The position numbers and the translations under genes are program-made. DNA of 60,399 nucleotides from an uncultured Planktomarina sp. (GTDB taxonomy: Bacteria; Pseudomonadota; Alphaproteobacteria; Rhodobacterales; Rhodobacteraceae): contig CAJJBJ010000001.1 in the NCBI GenBank assembly GCA_905182455.1, forward strand, positions 107,501 to 167,899, in the 5' to 3' direction. Shown here piece after piece: positions 8,858 through 17,855 of this stretch; position 1 is the stretch's first letter, and each line of letters begins with the position of its first letter. The notes under the pieces were generated by a model that saw nothing but the letters and a program-made list of their open reading frames with translations, ran no database searches and was not told the origin of the DNA.

Positions 8858-10063
8858 TCAATCGTAAGTGCGTTGGTCCTCGATGATCACACCGTCTTTG
8901 GGAAGTGTGCCTATGGCCACCACTTCAATTTGCGCACGCAGTTTCAAGGTCTCAGCGATTGAGGCAGCATAGACATCCGCACGGCCCACATCGCCTTCGA
9001 TTTTCACTACCATCACATCCGACTCAGCTGCACGGCTGGCGATCACTCTCGCCCGCGTAACTTCGGGATGTTTGGCCACAAAGACTGCAACCTGTTCAGG
9101 GCGGATGAACATGCCTTTGATCTTTGTCGTCTGATCGGCTCGGCCCATCCAGCCTTTGATCCGTAAATTGCTCCGCCCACAGGGGCTAGAGCCTTCCATG
9201 AATGCCGACAGATCCCCAGTCGCAAAGCGAATCAAAGGGTAATCAGGGTTCAGTGTGGTGACCAAAACCTCACCGACCTCGCCAAAGGGCACGGGATTCC
9301 CAGTTCCGGGCGTTACAATCTCAACAAGTACACCCTCATCAAGAATCAAACCCTCCATCGCGGCACTTTCGTAGGCCACATTGCCCAGATCCGCCGTCGC
9401 ATAGCATTGCCGACACGCTATACCACGATCAAGATACCACTGCCGCAAGGATGGGAACAAAGCCCCACCGCCAACAGCTGCTTTGCTAATCGCCAGCGTT
9501 AACCCCATCTCATCGGCTTTTTCGAGAATCACCTTCAAATAGTCTGGCGTGCCTGCGTAGCCAGTCACCCCAACATCATGAGCGGCCTGAGCTTGCAGTT
9601 CCGTCTGTCCCGTGCCCGCAGGCAAAACAGCTGCGCCAACGGCACGTGCGCCGTTTTCAAACATCGTGCCAGCTGGGGTTAGGTGATAGGAAAAGCAATT
9701 CTGAACAATATCACCCACGCCAATGCCCGTTGCATGCAAAAAACGCCCGAATCGCCACCAATCATGACTGGTGCGGCCCGGCTCATAAAGAGGGCCCGGC
9801 GATTGGAACGCATATTCAAAGTCTGGCCCAGAAAAGCCACCAAATGGCGGGCGCAGCTTTTGGGCCACGCCAAGCTCTGATTTGCGCAGAACTGGCAATC
9901 GCGCTAAACTTTCAGCGGATGTGATGTTTGTCAGATCAAAATCTGTCAGCGCAGCATTGCCCGGCAGGGTTAGGGCATGCACTAGTAGAGCAGGCAAGCA
10001 TTCCGCCAGAGAGGCAGCGCGCGCATCCGCGGAACGGGTTTCCAAATCATCGTAAAAGGTCAT
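8858..10063 (-). CDS. Phenylacetate-CoA ligase-like AMP-forming ligase (PaaK family)
   Basis: AMP-dependent CoA ligase resembling PaaK, about 401 residues, somewhat shorter than typical PaaK (about 430). Family blocks visible are LPVLRKSELG, FQSPGPLYEPGR (position of the usual nucleotide-binding loop), GTPDYL, a tyrosine-rich YATADLG segment, RFATGDLSA, and a C-terminal lid with IKGMFIRPEQV. The ATG at 10063 has AAGGA seven bases upstream; a TTG 18 bases earlier is rejected. It is the last gene of the transporter operon and lies 36 bases after livF, so its acid substrate may be what the transporter imports. Specificity for phenylacetate is not shown. Confidence 0.82.
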   Translation of the reverse strand: MTFYDDLETRSADARAASLAECLPALLVHALTLPGNAALTDFDLTNITSAESLARLPVLRKSELGVAQKLRPPFGGFSGPDFEYAFQSPGPLYEPGRTSHDWWRFGRFLHATGIGVGDIVQNCFSYHLTPAGTMFENGARAVGAAVLPAGTGQTELQAQAAHDVGVTGYAGTPDYLKVILEKADEMGLTLAISKAAVGGGALFPSLRQWYLDRGIACRQCYATADLGNVAYESAAMEGLILDEGVLVEIVTPGTGNPVPFGEVGEVLVTTLNPDYPLIRFATGDLSAFMEGSSPCGRSNLRIKGWMGRADQTTKIKGMFIRPEQVAVFVAKHPEVTRARVIASRAAESDVMVVKIEGDVGRADVYAASIAETLKLRAQIEVVAIGTLPKDGVIIEDQRTYD

Positions 10064-10099
10064 TGCACCATTCCTTACCAACCGTAATCAGAGTTTAGA

Positions 10100-10924
10100 T
10101 CAGCTCAGCCACCTTTTGCGGCGGCGATAGCTGCGGGTATCACGGAAGGATTTGCGGCCCTCATCACTCATGCCAAGATAGAATTCTTTCACATCTGGAT
10201 TTTCACGCAGCTCGGCGGCAGGGCCGTCCATAACCACGCGGCCAGATTCCAAGATATAGCCATAATGCGCAAAGCGCAGGGCAACATTGGTGTTTTGCTC
10301 AGCCAGCAAAAAGGACACGCCTTCTTTTTCGTTCAAGTCTTTTACAATGCCAAAGATCTCTTCCACCAATTGCGGCGCCAAGCCCATGGAAGGCTCATCC
10401 AGCAAGATCGTTTCTGGACGCGACATCAAGGCCCGCCCTATAGCGCACATCTGTTGCTCACCGCCGGAGGTATAGCCTGCTTGGCTTTTGCGACGTTCGC
10501 GCAGGCGTGGGAAATACTCGTATACTTTTTCCAAGTCAGCAGCCACCGCAGCCGCACCATCTCGGCGGGTGTAGCTTCCGGTCATTAAATTCTCTTCAAT
10601 GGTCAAATGCTCAAAGCAATGACGACCTTCCATAACTTGGATAACGCCGCGCTTCACGAGATCGGAGGGGTTCAAACCAGATACAGATTGACCGCGATAT
10701 TCAATCGTTCCTTTGGTGACCTCGCCCCGTTCGGAGTGCAGCAATTGGGAAATGGCTTTAAGTGTTGTGGTCTTACCAGCACCGTTGCCACCCAACAAAG
10801 CCGTAATGCCGCCTTTTGGCACGCTTAAAGAGACGCCTTTCAACACCAAGATCACGTGATTGTAGATCACCTCGATATTGTTGACTTCTAAAAGGGTTTC
10901 ATTCTCTGGAGTGGCATCAAGCAT
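10100..10924 (-). CDS. Branched-chain-amino-acid-type ABC transporter ATP-binding protein (LivF-like)
   Basis: ATPase subunit of a HAAT-family ABC importer, 274 residues. Walker A is GGNGAGKTTT, the signature is near TSGGEQQM, and Walker B is TILLDEPSMGLAPQ, with the LivF-type ending HYGYILESGRVVMDGPA. A basic C-terminal tail (FRDTRSYRRRKRWLS) extends past the usual LivF end. It follows the binding-protein gene after a 59-base gap holding a perfect hairpin, and precedes the PaaK-like ligase. Substrate is discussed under the binding protein. Confidence 0.92.
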   Translation of the reverse strand: MLDATPENETLLEVNNIEVIYNHVILVLKGVSLSVPKGGITALLGGNGAGKTTTLKAISQLLHSERGEVTKGTIEYRGQSVSGLNPSDLVKRGVIQVMEGRHCFEHLTIEENLMTGSYTRRDGAAAVAADLEKVYEYFPRLRERRKSQAGYTSGGEQQMCAIGRALMSRPETILLDEPSMGLAPQLVEEIFGIVKDLNEKEGVSFLLAEQNTNVALRFAHYGYILESGRVVMDGPAAELRENPDVKEFYLGMSDEGRKSFRDTRSYRRRKRWLS

Positions 10925-10945
10925 GACTATAATCCTATATGGGTT

Positions 10946-10970
10946 GCTCTGGCCCAGTGTGGGCCAGAGC
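10946..10970. repeat. Perfect 10-bp inverted repeat between binding-protein gene and livF
   Basis: GCTCTGGCCC and GGGCCAGAGC flank AGTGT: a perfect 10-pair stem with five-base loop, 13 bases after the binding-protein stop. A stable hairpin here typically protects the upstream mRNA and partly stops transcription, giving more binding protein than ATPase. In the direction of transcription (minus) no T-run follows, so partial termination or 3'-end stabilisation is more likely than full termination. Confidence 0.75.
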
Positions 10971-10983
10971 GCTGTTAAAAATT

Positions 10984-12264
10984 TTAGTTACAGCGAGTTT
11001 CCATACTGTTTTCTGCGGCATAGGCTGCAGAGTCAGCATCGATTAGTGGCTGGATAACTGACATGTCAGACTCAGCAAAATCACTAATCAAAGACCATTT
11101 TTTGTTGGTCGCATCCCATTGTGCCACAGCGCCAGTACCTGGACCACCATGGTTTTCACAGGACACTTTAAATGATGGGCCAAAGTTTGGCATGCCCAAA
11201 TCAGTCATAACCGCTTCAGTTATTTCCAAGGCTTCCATCCCATCGCGCATCATTGCAGGGGTAATATCAGCAACACCATGGATCTTTTGAGCAGTTTTTA
11301 CTGCCTCTGCAGCTAACATTGCAGCGTAGAAGCCTCGGTTGTAAATAGCAGTACCAATTTGGTCCCCTGCACCCGCAGCTTTACCTGTATCAAGAACATA
11401 TTTTGCTAGATCATCAAATACTGGGAAGTCACTACCTACATTGTGGAACGTTATAGCTTTGTAGCCATGGGCTCCATCTCCAGCGGGCAGCACAGCATTT
11501 TCAGAGCCCGACCACCATACACCAATAAAGTTTTCCATTGGAAATTTTATGTTTGCAGCTTCCTGGATCGCAACTGCGTTCATCACACCCCATCCCCACA
11601 TAGTTACATAATCAGGACGTTCACGGCGGATTTGTAGCCATTGTGATTTCTGCTCCTGACCTGGGTGGTCAACCGCGAGTAAGGTTAGTTCAAAACCATG
11701 TTTACTTGCGAGCTCTTCGAAAGTCCGGATTGGCTCTTTGCCATAGCCAGAGTTGTGGTAGACTAAGCTAAGCTTTTTGCCTTTGATATCACCGCCATTG
11801 ATGTCCAATAGGTGGTTCACAACCAGTGACGCACCATTCCAATAGTTGGCAGGGTAGTTAAACACGTTAGAAAATACCTTGCCATTGGCTGCAGAAGTCC
11901 GGCCATATCCCATAGTGTGCATAGGAATGCCATCAGCTGTTACTTTTGGAATCAGCTGATACGTGATGCCCGTTGAAAGCGGTTGATACACTAGAGAGCC
12001 TTCACCCTTAGTCGCCTCATAGCATTCAACACCTTTTTCGGTGTTATAACCGGTTTCGCATTCCAAAATGCGGGTCATAACGCCACCAATTCCGCCATCA
12101 CGTTCATTCAAGAGCGTCATATAGTCTGCATAGCCATCCGCAAATGGAATGCCCCCTGCAGCATAAGCGCCGGTTCGATAAGATAGTGATGGGAACACGA
12201 GATCAGCCATCACTGGAGCTGCTGCCATGACGGCGGCCACTGTTACTGTTGCTAGTCTTTTCAT
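10984..12264 (-). CDS. ABC transporter substrate-binding protein (type I periplasmic fold, LivK-like)
   Basis: Secreted binding protein of 426 residues for the adjacent HAAT-type ABC importer. The N terminus MKRLATVTVAAVMAAAPVMA is a Sec signal peptide with cleavage after AMA. The mature part follows the type I pattern: INERDGGIGG at the first ligand loop, VTRILECETGYNTEKGVEC-like sequence, then the hinge and second lobe with GAVAQWDATNKKWSLIS near the end. Members of this large subgroup bind amino acids, aromatic acids, urea or other small acids. Being flanked by two CoA ligases points to a carboxylic acid rather than leucine, but that is inference. Shine-Dalgarno GGGAGG precedes the ATG. 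Confidence 0.88.
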   Translation of the reverse strand: MKRLATVTVAAVMAAAPVMADLVFPSLSYRTGAYAAGGIPFADGYADYMTLLNERDGGIGGVMTRILECETGYNTEKGVECYEATKGEGSLVYQPLSTGITYQLIPKVTADGIPMHTMGYGRTSAANGKVFSNVFNYPANYWNGASLVVNHLLDINGGDIKGKKLSLVYHNSGYGKEPIRTFEELASKHGFELTLLAVDHPGQEQKSQWLQIRRERPDYVTMWGWGVMNAVAIQEAANIKFPMENFIGVWWSGSENAVLPAGDGAHGYKAITFHNVGSDFPVFDDLAKYVLDTGKAAGAGDQIGTAIYNRGFYAAMLAAEAVKTAQKIHGVADITPAMMRDGMEALEITEAVMTDLGMPNFGPSFKVSCENHGGPGTGAVAQWDATNKKWSLISDFAESDMSVIQPLIDADSAAYAAENSMETRCN

Positions 12265-12329
12265 CGGATTAATCCTCCCTTGGTTGTCCGAATATCCCGG
12301 TTTTACCGGATCGTATAGCCAACCACCCC

Positions 12330-13406
12330 CTAGTGTGGGAAAGGCCAGAGTCGTAATTTTTCTTTAGCAATGCGCCAAAGCTGTGCCAAACCGTGCGGCT
12401 CTGCGATCAGAAATACAATGATTAAAGCCCCCACAATGATAAATTCGAGATGTGCGGCCAGTGCCGTGTCCCAGCCAAGGCCACCGACTAAAATATTTTT
12501 GAGAAGTACGGGCAGTAAAACCATAAAAGCGGCTCCGGCAAAGCTGCCAAATATTGACCCTAAACCACCGATAATTATCATAAATAGCACCAAGAATGAT
12601 TTTTGGATACCGAATGCCTCTCCAACCTCTACCGCGCCCAGATAGACACTGAAGAACAGAGCGCCTGAAATACCAATGAAGAAGCCAGAAATTGCAAAAG
12701 CCGAAAGCTTGGCAGAAAGTGGGTTAACACCAATAATTTCAGCAGCAATGTCCATGTCGCGAATAGCGGACCACTTACGGCCCAAGGATCCGCGGGTCAT
12801 ATTGCGTGCAATGATACCCGCAAAGGTCAAAAATACCAAGCAAATCATATACTTTGCCCATGCTTCGGTATTTGGACCCGTAACCAAATAACCAAACACC
12901 GTGCGATCTGGCGCATTAATCTGACCAGAAGCAGAATAATTGTAAAACCAAGCGACCCGGTTAAATAACCAAACTAAGAAAAACTGGGCAGCCAGTGTGG
13001 CCACAGCGAGATAAAAACCTTTAATGCGCAAACTTGGCAAGCCAAACAGGGTCACTACTGCCGCCGTAATACCCCCAGAAATTAATATATGGAGTACGAT
13101 GCTTATATCAGGGAAGGCCGTCATCAACTTATAGCAGGCATAAGCCCCCACGGCCATGAAGCCGCCAGTGCCAAGCGACACCTGGCCACAATACCCCACA
13201 AGGATATTAAGCCCAATAGCCGCAATTGCGTAAATTAAAAATGGCACCAAAATCGCATTTGCCCAGTAATCATTTATGAAGAAAGGGATAATTAGGAAGG
13301 CAACTACTAAAACTGCATAGTAGCGGTAGCGGTCAAACTTGATTGGAAATGTTTGACTGTCGGCTGGGTAGGTTTCGCTAAAATCACCAGATTCACGATA
13401 AATCAT
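12330..13406 (-). CDS. Branched-chain-amino-acid-type ABC transporter permease (LivM-like)
   Basis: Inner-membrane permease of 358 residues with about ten hydrophobic segments. It has the LivM signature region ILVGYCGQVSLGTGGFMAVGAY and the cytoplasmic coupling segment with AIRDMDIAAEIIGVN. A 40-residue N-terminal polar extension (YPADSQTFPIKFDRY) precedes the first helix. It lies between livH and the binding-protein gene, with spacers of 88 and 65 bases. Pairs with LivH to form the channel. Confidence 0.92.
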   Translation of the reverse strand: MIYRESGDFSETYPADSQTFPIKFDRYRYYAVLVVAFLIIPFFINDYWANAILVPFLIYAIAAIGLNILVGYCGQVSLGTGGFMAVGAYACYKLMTAFPDISIVLHILISGGITAAVVTLFGLPSLRIKGFYLAVATLAAQFFLVWLFNRVAWFYNYSASGQINAPDRTVFGYLVTGPNTEAWAKYMICLVFLTFAGIIARNMTRGSLGRKWSAIRDMDIAAEIIGVNPLSAKLSAFAISGFFIGISGALFFSVYLGAVEVGEAFGIQKSFLVLFMIIIGGLGSIFGSFAGAAFMVLLPVLLKNILVGGLGWDTALAAHLEFIIVGALIIVFLIAEPHGLAQLWRIAKEKLRLWPFPH

Positions 13407-13494
13407 GCGCCATCCCTTTCAAGTTTAGATTATTGTCTAGGTTTTCTTGTGCAAGTGGTTCTCCGCGTGTCTGCCGTGAACATTCCCAATCATA

Positions 13495-14496
13495 TCAAAC
13501 ACGCTCAATAATTTTCTCCCCAAATAAGCCCTGAGGGCGAAAGACCAAAAAGAGGAGCGCCAACATATACGCAAACCAATTCTCTGTTGCACCGCCCAAG
13601 AAGGGCGCACCAATCAGAAATTCGAACAATTTTTCACCCACACCCACGATCAACCCTCCAACGATTGCACCGGGGATAGAAGTGAAACCACCCAGCATCA
13701 GAACCGGCAAAGCTTTCAAAGCGATCAAGGACAGTGAGAACTGCACCCCAGACTTTGCTCCCCACATGATCCCAGCAACCAAAGCCACGAAACCCGCCAG
13801 CGACCAAACCAAGACCCAGATAAAACTAAGTGATATGCCAACCGACAGAGCCGCCTGGTGATCATCGGCTACTGCCCGCATCGCTCTGCCCTGCTTGGTA
13901 TATTGGGCGAACGCCACCAATATAATAACTAGTACGACGGCAACCACAGACGCCACTATTTCTAACTTATCGATGAAGAACCCATAAAAATTTGAGCCAC
14001 CTAAGAAGGTTGTCGCCTCTTCGATCCACATGCTGCCACCCTGCGGAATGCCAATATCTAACTTTTTAATTTCAGAGTTCCACATCAGGTCACCGAAGCC
14101 TTCCATGAAATAGGCAAGCCCAATAGTCGCCATGAACAAAATAATTGGTTCCTGGCCAACCAAATGCCTAAATATGAAATGCTGAACACACCACGCCAGT
14201 CCAACCATCACGACCATTACTAGTAAAATCGATAAAAAGGCGGGGACATGCCAACCGAAGTGGTGCACGTCCGTACCAAAGATCGCATTGATCAAATGAG
14301 CGAAAGGAACCTGACCGTCCATGATTCCCACCAGGGTGAGCGCCCCAAACAGCGCCATCACACCCTGAGCATAGTTAAAAATACCTGAGGCTTTAAAAAT
14401 TAGAACAAAACCTAAGGCCACAAGCGCATAAAGTACCCCAGCCATCAGGCCGTTTAGCATAACTTCAACAGCAAATAAAAACTGATCTGGCAACAT
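13495..14496 (-). CDS. Branched-chain-amino-acid-type ABC transporter permease (LivH-like)
   Basis: Second permease, 333 residues, with about eight membrane segments. The first helix is followed by GVLYALVALGFVLIFKASG, the hallmark of LivH. The EAA-like coupling loop includes GRAMRAVADDHQAALSVG, and the end shows FRPQGLFGEK. Second transporter gene in transcription order, just downstream of livG. Together with LivM it forms the membrane pore. Confidence 0.92.
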   Translation of the reverse strand: MLPDQFLFAVEVMLNGLMAGVLYALVALGFVLIFKASGIFNYAQGVMALFGALTLVGIMDGQVPFAHLINAIFGTDVHHFGWHVPAFLSILLVMVVMVGLAWCVQHFIFRHLVGQEPIILFMATIGLAYFMEGFGDLMWNSEIKKLDIGIPQGGSMWIEEATTFLGGSNFYGFFIDKLEIVASVVAVVLVIILVAFAQYTKQGRAMRAVADDHQAALSVGISLSFIWVLVWSLAGFVALVAGIMWGAKSGVQFSLSLIALKALPVLMLGGFTSIPGAIVGGLIVGVGEKLFEFLIGAPFLGGATENWFAYMLALLFLVFRPQGLFGEKIIERV

Positions 14497-14563
14497 AACT
14501 TAAGCCTCCACGCCGGTGTTTTGGATTGGCAACATCTGTTGCGGCCTCACTAGGTTTTTAGAC

Positions 14564-15382
14564 TTAATCATGCGCTACCCCCAAATAGGCATCAATCACA
14601 GCTTGGTTGCTGCGCACATCCGTCGGGGTTCCGTCACCGATCTTTTTGCCATAATCCATTACGACCACTCGATCAGAAATATCCATTACCACGCTCATGT
14701 CGTGCTCAATCAAAGCAATTGTGGTACCAAATTCATCGTTCACATCGAGAATAAAGCGGCTCATATCCTCTTTTTCTTCAACGTTCATTCCCGCCATTGG
14801 CTCGTCCAAAAGCAACAGCTTTGGGTCTGCAGCAAGTGCCCTCGCCAATTCAACCCTCTTTTTCAAACCATAGGGCAAACGGCTGACTGGTGTTTTGCGG
14901 ATGTGCTGGATTTCGAGGAAATCAAGCACCCGCTCAACAACTTCACGATTTTCTGTTTCTTCACGTTGCGCTTTTCCATACCAAAAGGCTTGGCTCATTA
15001 TGCCCGCGTTCATGTGGTTCAAGCGGCCTGTCATCACATTGTCCAAAACACTCATGCCTTCAAACAAGGCAATATTTTGGAATGTCCGTGCGATGCCTTG
15101 GCGCGCCACTTCAAAAGGCTTCATCGAGGGGCGACGTTCGCCCTTATACCAAACTTCGCCATCTTGAGGATTGTAGAACCCAGAGATGACATTCAGCATC
15201 GAGGATTTTCCAGCACCGTTTGGGCCGATGATCGCGCGAATTTCACCTTCGCGGATATCAAAGGAGATATCCTTGATCGCCACAACGCCACCAAATCGCA
15301 ACGTGATATTTTTCATTTCCATCATGACACCGCCAATAGTGCGGCCGTCTGCGGTTACAAAGCTTTCAGGTTGGTCAAACAT
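14564..15382 (-). CDS. Branched-chain-amino-acid-type ABC transporter ATP-binding protein (LivG-like)
   Basis: ATPase subunit, 272 residues. Walker A is GPNGAGKSS, the Q-loop region IARTFQNIALFEGMSVLDN is of LivG type, the signature is around LPYGLKKRVELARAL, Walker B is LLLLDEPMAGM and the H-loop IEHDMSVV. A short N-terminal extension precedes the nucleotide-binding domain (starting at MEMKNITLRFGG). The signature reads PYGLKKR rather than LSGGQ, common in LivG. Lies 51 bases after the acyl-CoA ligase gene. Confidence 0.93.
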   Translation of the reverse strand: MFDQPESFVTADGRTIGGVMMEMKNITLRFGGVVAIKDISFDIREGEIRAIIGPNGAGKSSMLNVISGFYNPQDGEVWYKGERRPSMKPFEVARQGIARTFQNIALFEGMSVLDNVMTGRLNHMNAGIMSQAFWYGKAQREETENREVVERVLDFLEIQHIRKTPVSRLPYGLKKRVELARALAADPKLLLLDEPMAGMNVEEKEDMSRFILDVNDEFGTTIALIEHDMSVVMDISDRVVVMDYGKKIGDGTPTDVRSNQAVIDAYLGVAHD

Positions 15383-15433
15383 AGGTCAGACACTCCAGAC
15401 AAATTTGGGTGAGCAAAGCTGAAAAGTTCTGGA

Positions 15434-17395
15434 TCATTCTGCGGCCATCCGTTGTACTGCAACTATCGCCGCATCACGCAGCTCCAAAGTCGCCGAAATT
15501 GAACCCTTGCGCCCATCTTCATAGGTTACTTCAGTTGTGGTCGCCACGCGCTCAGAGCCATCATAAAGACCAGTGATCAGATCGGAAAATTTTTCTTCCA
15601 CAATCCGGCGGCGCACTTTGCGCGTGCGAGTCATTTCACCGTCATCAGCATCCAGCTCTTTGTGCAGCACAAGGAAACGGTTCACTTGGCAGCCCGACAA
15701 CATGGAATCATCCGCGATGCTTAGGTTGGTTTCCTCAATATGGGCTTGGATCATGTCCAACACCTCAGGGTGCTGGGACAATTCTTGATATCCACCATAA
15801 GCGATGTTGTTGCGCTCCGCCCAGTTACCCACCGCATTCAGATCGATGTTGATAAAGGCCGTGCAAAATTCGCGGTCATTGCCAAATACCACGGCTTCGA
15901 GAATATTTGGAAAGAACTTTAACTTATTTTCAACATATTTGGGCGCGAACAAACGGCCATCAGCCATTTTTCCAACATCTTTGGCCCGATCAATAATCCG
16001 CAGATGGCCACTGTCTTCTTCAAAGAAGCCCGCATCGCCAGTGGCGACCCAGCCCTCTTTATCCTTGGTCGACGCGGTACTCTCGGGATTGTTATAATAT
16101 TCAACGAATACGCCCGGCGAACGGTAATAAATCTCACCATTGTCACCAATACGGACCTCAACACCGGGAGCAGGAACCCCCACAGTATCGGCACGCACTT
16201 CGCCATCCGGTTGGATCGTCACGTAAACGGTGGCCTCTGTTTGGCCATAAAGCTGCTTAAGGTTAATGCCCAGCGAGCGGTAAAAATCAAACAACTCAGG
16301 CCCGATGGCCTCACCGGCGGTATATCCCACCCGAACGCGGCTAAGGCCCAGCGTGTTTTTCAGTGGGCCATAGATAAACTTGTCACCCAGCCAATATTTC
16401 ACACGGTCCATGAAGCTCACAGGCAGGCCGCTCAACAAAGCGGGACCCACAGTTTTCGCATGCGCCATAGATTTGTGGAACATCCACTGTTTCAAACGTC
16501 CAGCATCTTCCATCCGGATCATCACGTTGGTCAATTGGTTTTCAAACACGCGAGGGGGAGCGAAATAGTAGGTCGGCCCAATTTCGCGCAGATCCGTCAT
16601 CATGGTTTCTGGGCTTTCAGGGCAGTTCACGCAAAAACCGGTCCACAATGCCTGACCCATAGAAAAGGTATAATCGCCAACCCAAGCCATCGGCAGGTAG
16701 GCAAGCACTTCTTCGTTCGGTCCCAAGTTATCAAACTGTGAAGAATTCTTGGAGGTCTCGATCACATTGCGATTGGACAGCACCACGCCTTTAGGACGGC
16801 CCGTGGTGCCGGATGTATAAAGCATCACACAGATATCATCATAATTTTGGCCAGCTTGCCGCGCAACGAGCTCAGGGCCCAACGTGGCCTTAGCAGCACG
16901 TCCCGCATCTTGCAGCTTATGAAATTGCGACAAAATGCTGTGATCATATTTGCGAAGACCACGGGCATCCAAGTAGATGATATGTTCTAGGTTTTTCAGA
17001 TCAGCCCTAATATCTAAGATTTTATCAACCTGCTCTTGATCTCCAGCCACGATAAAGCGCGCGTTGCAGTGATCCAAAACATAGGCGATCTCATCACCAA
17101 CCGCATCTTGATAGATCGGCACAGGCACAGCACCAATGGATTGAGCCGCCAGCATAGACCAGTAAAGATAAGGACGATTGCGGCCGGCGATCGCAATGTG
17201 ATCGCCCCTGTTTGCACCTAGCGACAACAGACCGAGCGCCAGCGCCTCAATCTGTTCAACGGCTTCACTCCAGGTCCAGCTTTGCCAAATACCAAACTCT
17301 TTTTCGCGATAAGCAGCTTTGTCACCAAATTCACGCACATTGCGCGCCAGTAATGCTGGAATAGAAACCAGTTCCGCGGAGTCAGTCGCAGTCAC
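15434..17395 (-). CDS. Long-chain-type AMP-dependent acyl-CoA ligase
   Basis: ANL-superfamily acid:CoA ligase of the long-chain type (about 653 residues, the size of FAA1/COG1022 proteins). The P-loop YTSGTTGRPKGVV is present, followed by LPMAWVGD, the Y-G-Q-T-E core motif as LYGQTEATVY, VATGDAGFFEEDSGHLRIID, and a C-terminal lid with KDVGKMADGRLFAPKYVE. The start is the GTG at 17395: GGGAGG lies eight bases upstream, whereas the longer frame begins inside untranslated sequence. First gene of the seven-gene operon; a TetR-type palindrome lies about 120 bases upstream. It activates a fatty or aryl-alkyl acid to its CoA ester at the expense of ATP. Confidence 0.9.
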   Translation of the reverse strand: MTATDSAELVSIPALLARNVREFGDKAAYREKEFGIWQSWTWSEAVEQIEALALGLLSLGANRGDHIAIAGRNRPYLYWSMLAAQSIGAVPVPIYQDAVGDEIAYVLDHCNARFIVAGDQEQVDKILDIRADLKNLEHIIYLDARGLRKYDHSILSQFHKLQDAGRAAKATLGPELVARQAGQNYDDICVMLYTSGTTGRPKGVVLSNRNVIETSKNSSQFDNLGPNEEVLAYLPMAWVGDYTFSMGQALWTGFCVNCPESPETMMTDLREIGPTYYFAPPRVFENQLTNVMIRMEDAGRLKQWMFHKSMAHAKTVGPALLSGLPVSFMDRVKYWLGDKFIYGPLKNTLGLSRVRVGYTAGEAIGPELFDFYRSLGINLKQLYGQTEATVYVTIQPDGEVRADTVGVPAPGVEVRIGDNGEIYYRSPGVFVEYYNNPESTASTKDKEGWVATGDAGFFEEDSGHLRIIDRAKDVGKMADGRLFAPKYVENKLKFFPNILEAVVFGNDREFCTAFINIDLNAVGNWAERNNIAYGGYQELSQHPEVLDMIQAHIEETNLSIADDSMLSGCQVNRFLVLHKELDADDGEMTRTRKVRRRIVEEKFSDLITGLYDGSERVATTTEVTYEDGRKGSISATLELRDAAIVAVQRMAAE

Positions 17396-17516
17396 AATAT
17401 TATCCTCCCAATGCCGGTTCCCGGCGCCTTTTTTATATGTGTCGTATACCAAATACGTTATAAAATGCTATTACAAGATAAGTGGACGGCGACTAGACAA
17501 AGGTCAATCAGTTTTT

Positions 17517-17532
17517 TTGAACGATCGTTCAA
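17517..17532. promoter_or_regulatory. Perfect 16-bp palindrome, likely TetR-family operator of the ligase/transporter operon
   Basis: TTGAACGATCGTTCAA is perfectly symmetrical. Palindromes built around ACGATCGT with A/T flanks are typical operators for TetR-family repressors of fatty-acid and aromatic-acid genes. It lies 122 bases upstream of the GTG of the acyl-CoA ligase, in AT-rich DNA suited to a promoter. No TetR-family gene is present in the window, so the regulator would be encoded elsewhere. Confidence 0.65.
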
Positions 17533-17855
17533 TTCCTTCCTGAGGCCAAACTATTCTATGCTGATTAACGAAAAAAATTCTGATTCTTTATAAACATTTA
17601 CAAAAATACGGCGCATTTAACGAAATTACAGTTATTTTTATATCAAAATTATTTACTCAATTTACGGGCTGATTTCTCAAAAATATCAATGGATTTTGGG
17701 CTTTGCGATCCTTAGGCTCTTCGAGGGACCGACCGAAGCCAGAGTGCTTCGCCAAAAAAATGGCAAATACCCCAAAACCAGGGCGCAAAAAATCGTGCCA
17801 TTTTGTCGCAGAACCCAATTTCAGCTTCGAAAACCCAATATGCGGCCAAGTCGGC

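Noticed and set aside
16004-16741. 245-codon plus-strand open frame opposite the acyl-CoA ligase
   Set aside because: Antisense to a well-conserved enzyme; the peptide lacks family features and no Shine-Dalgarno or promoter is seen.
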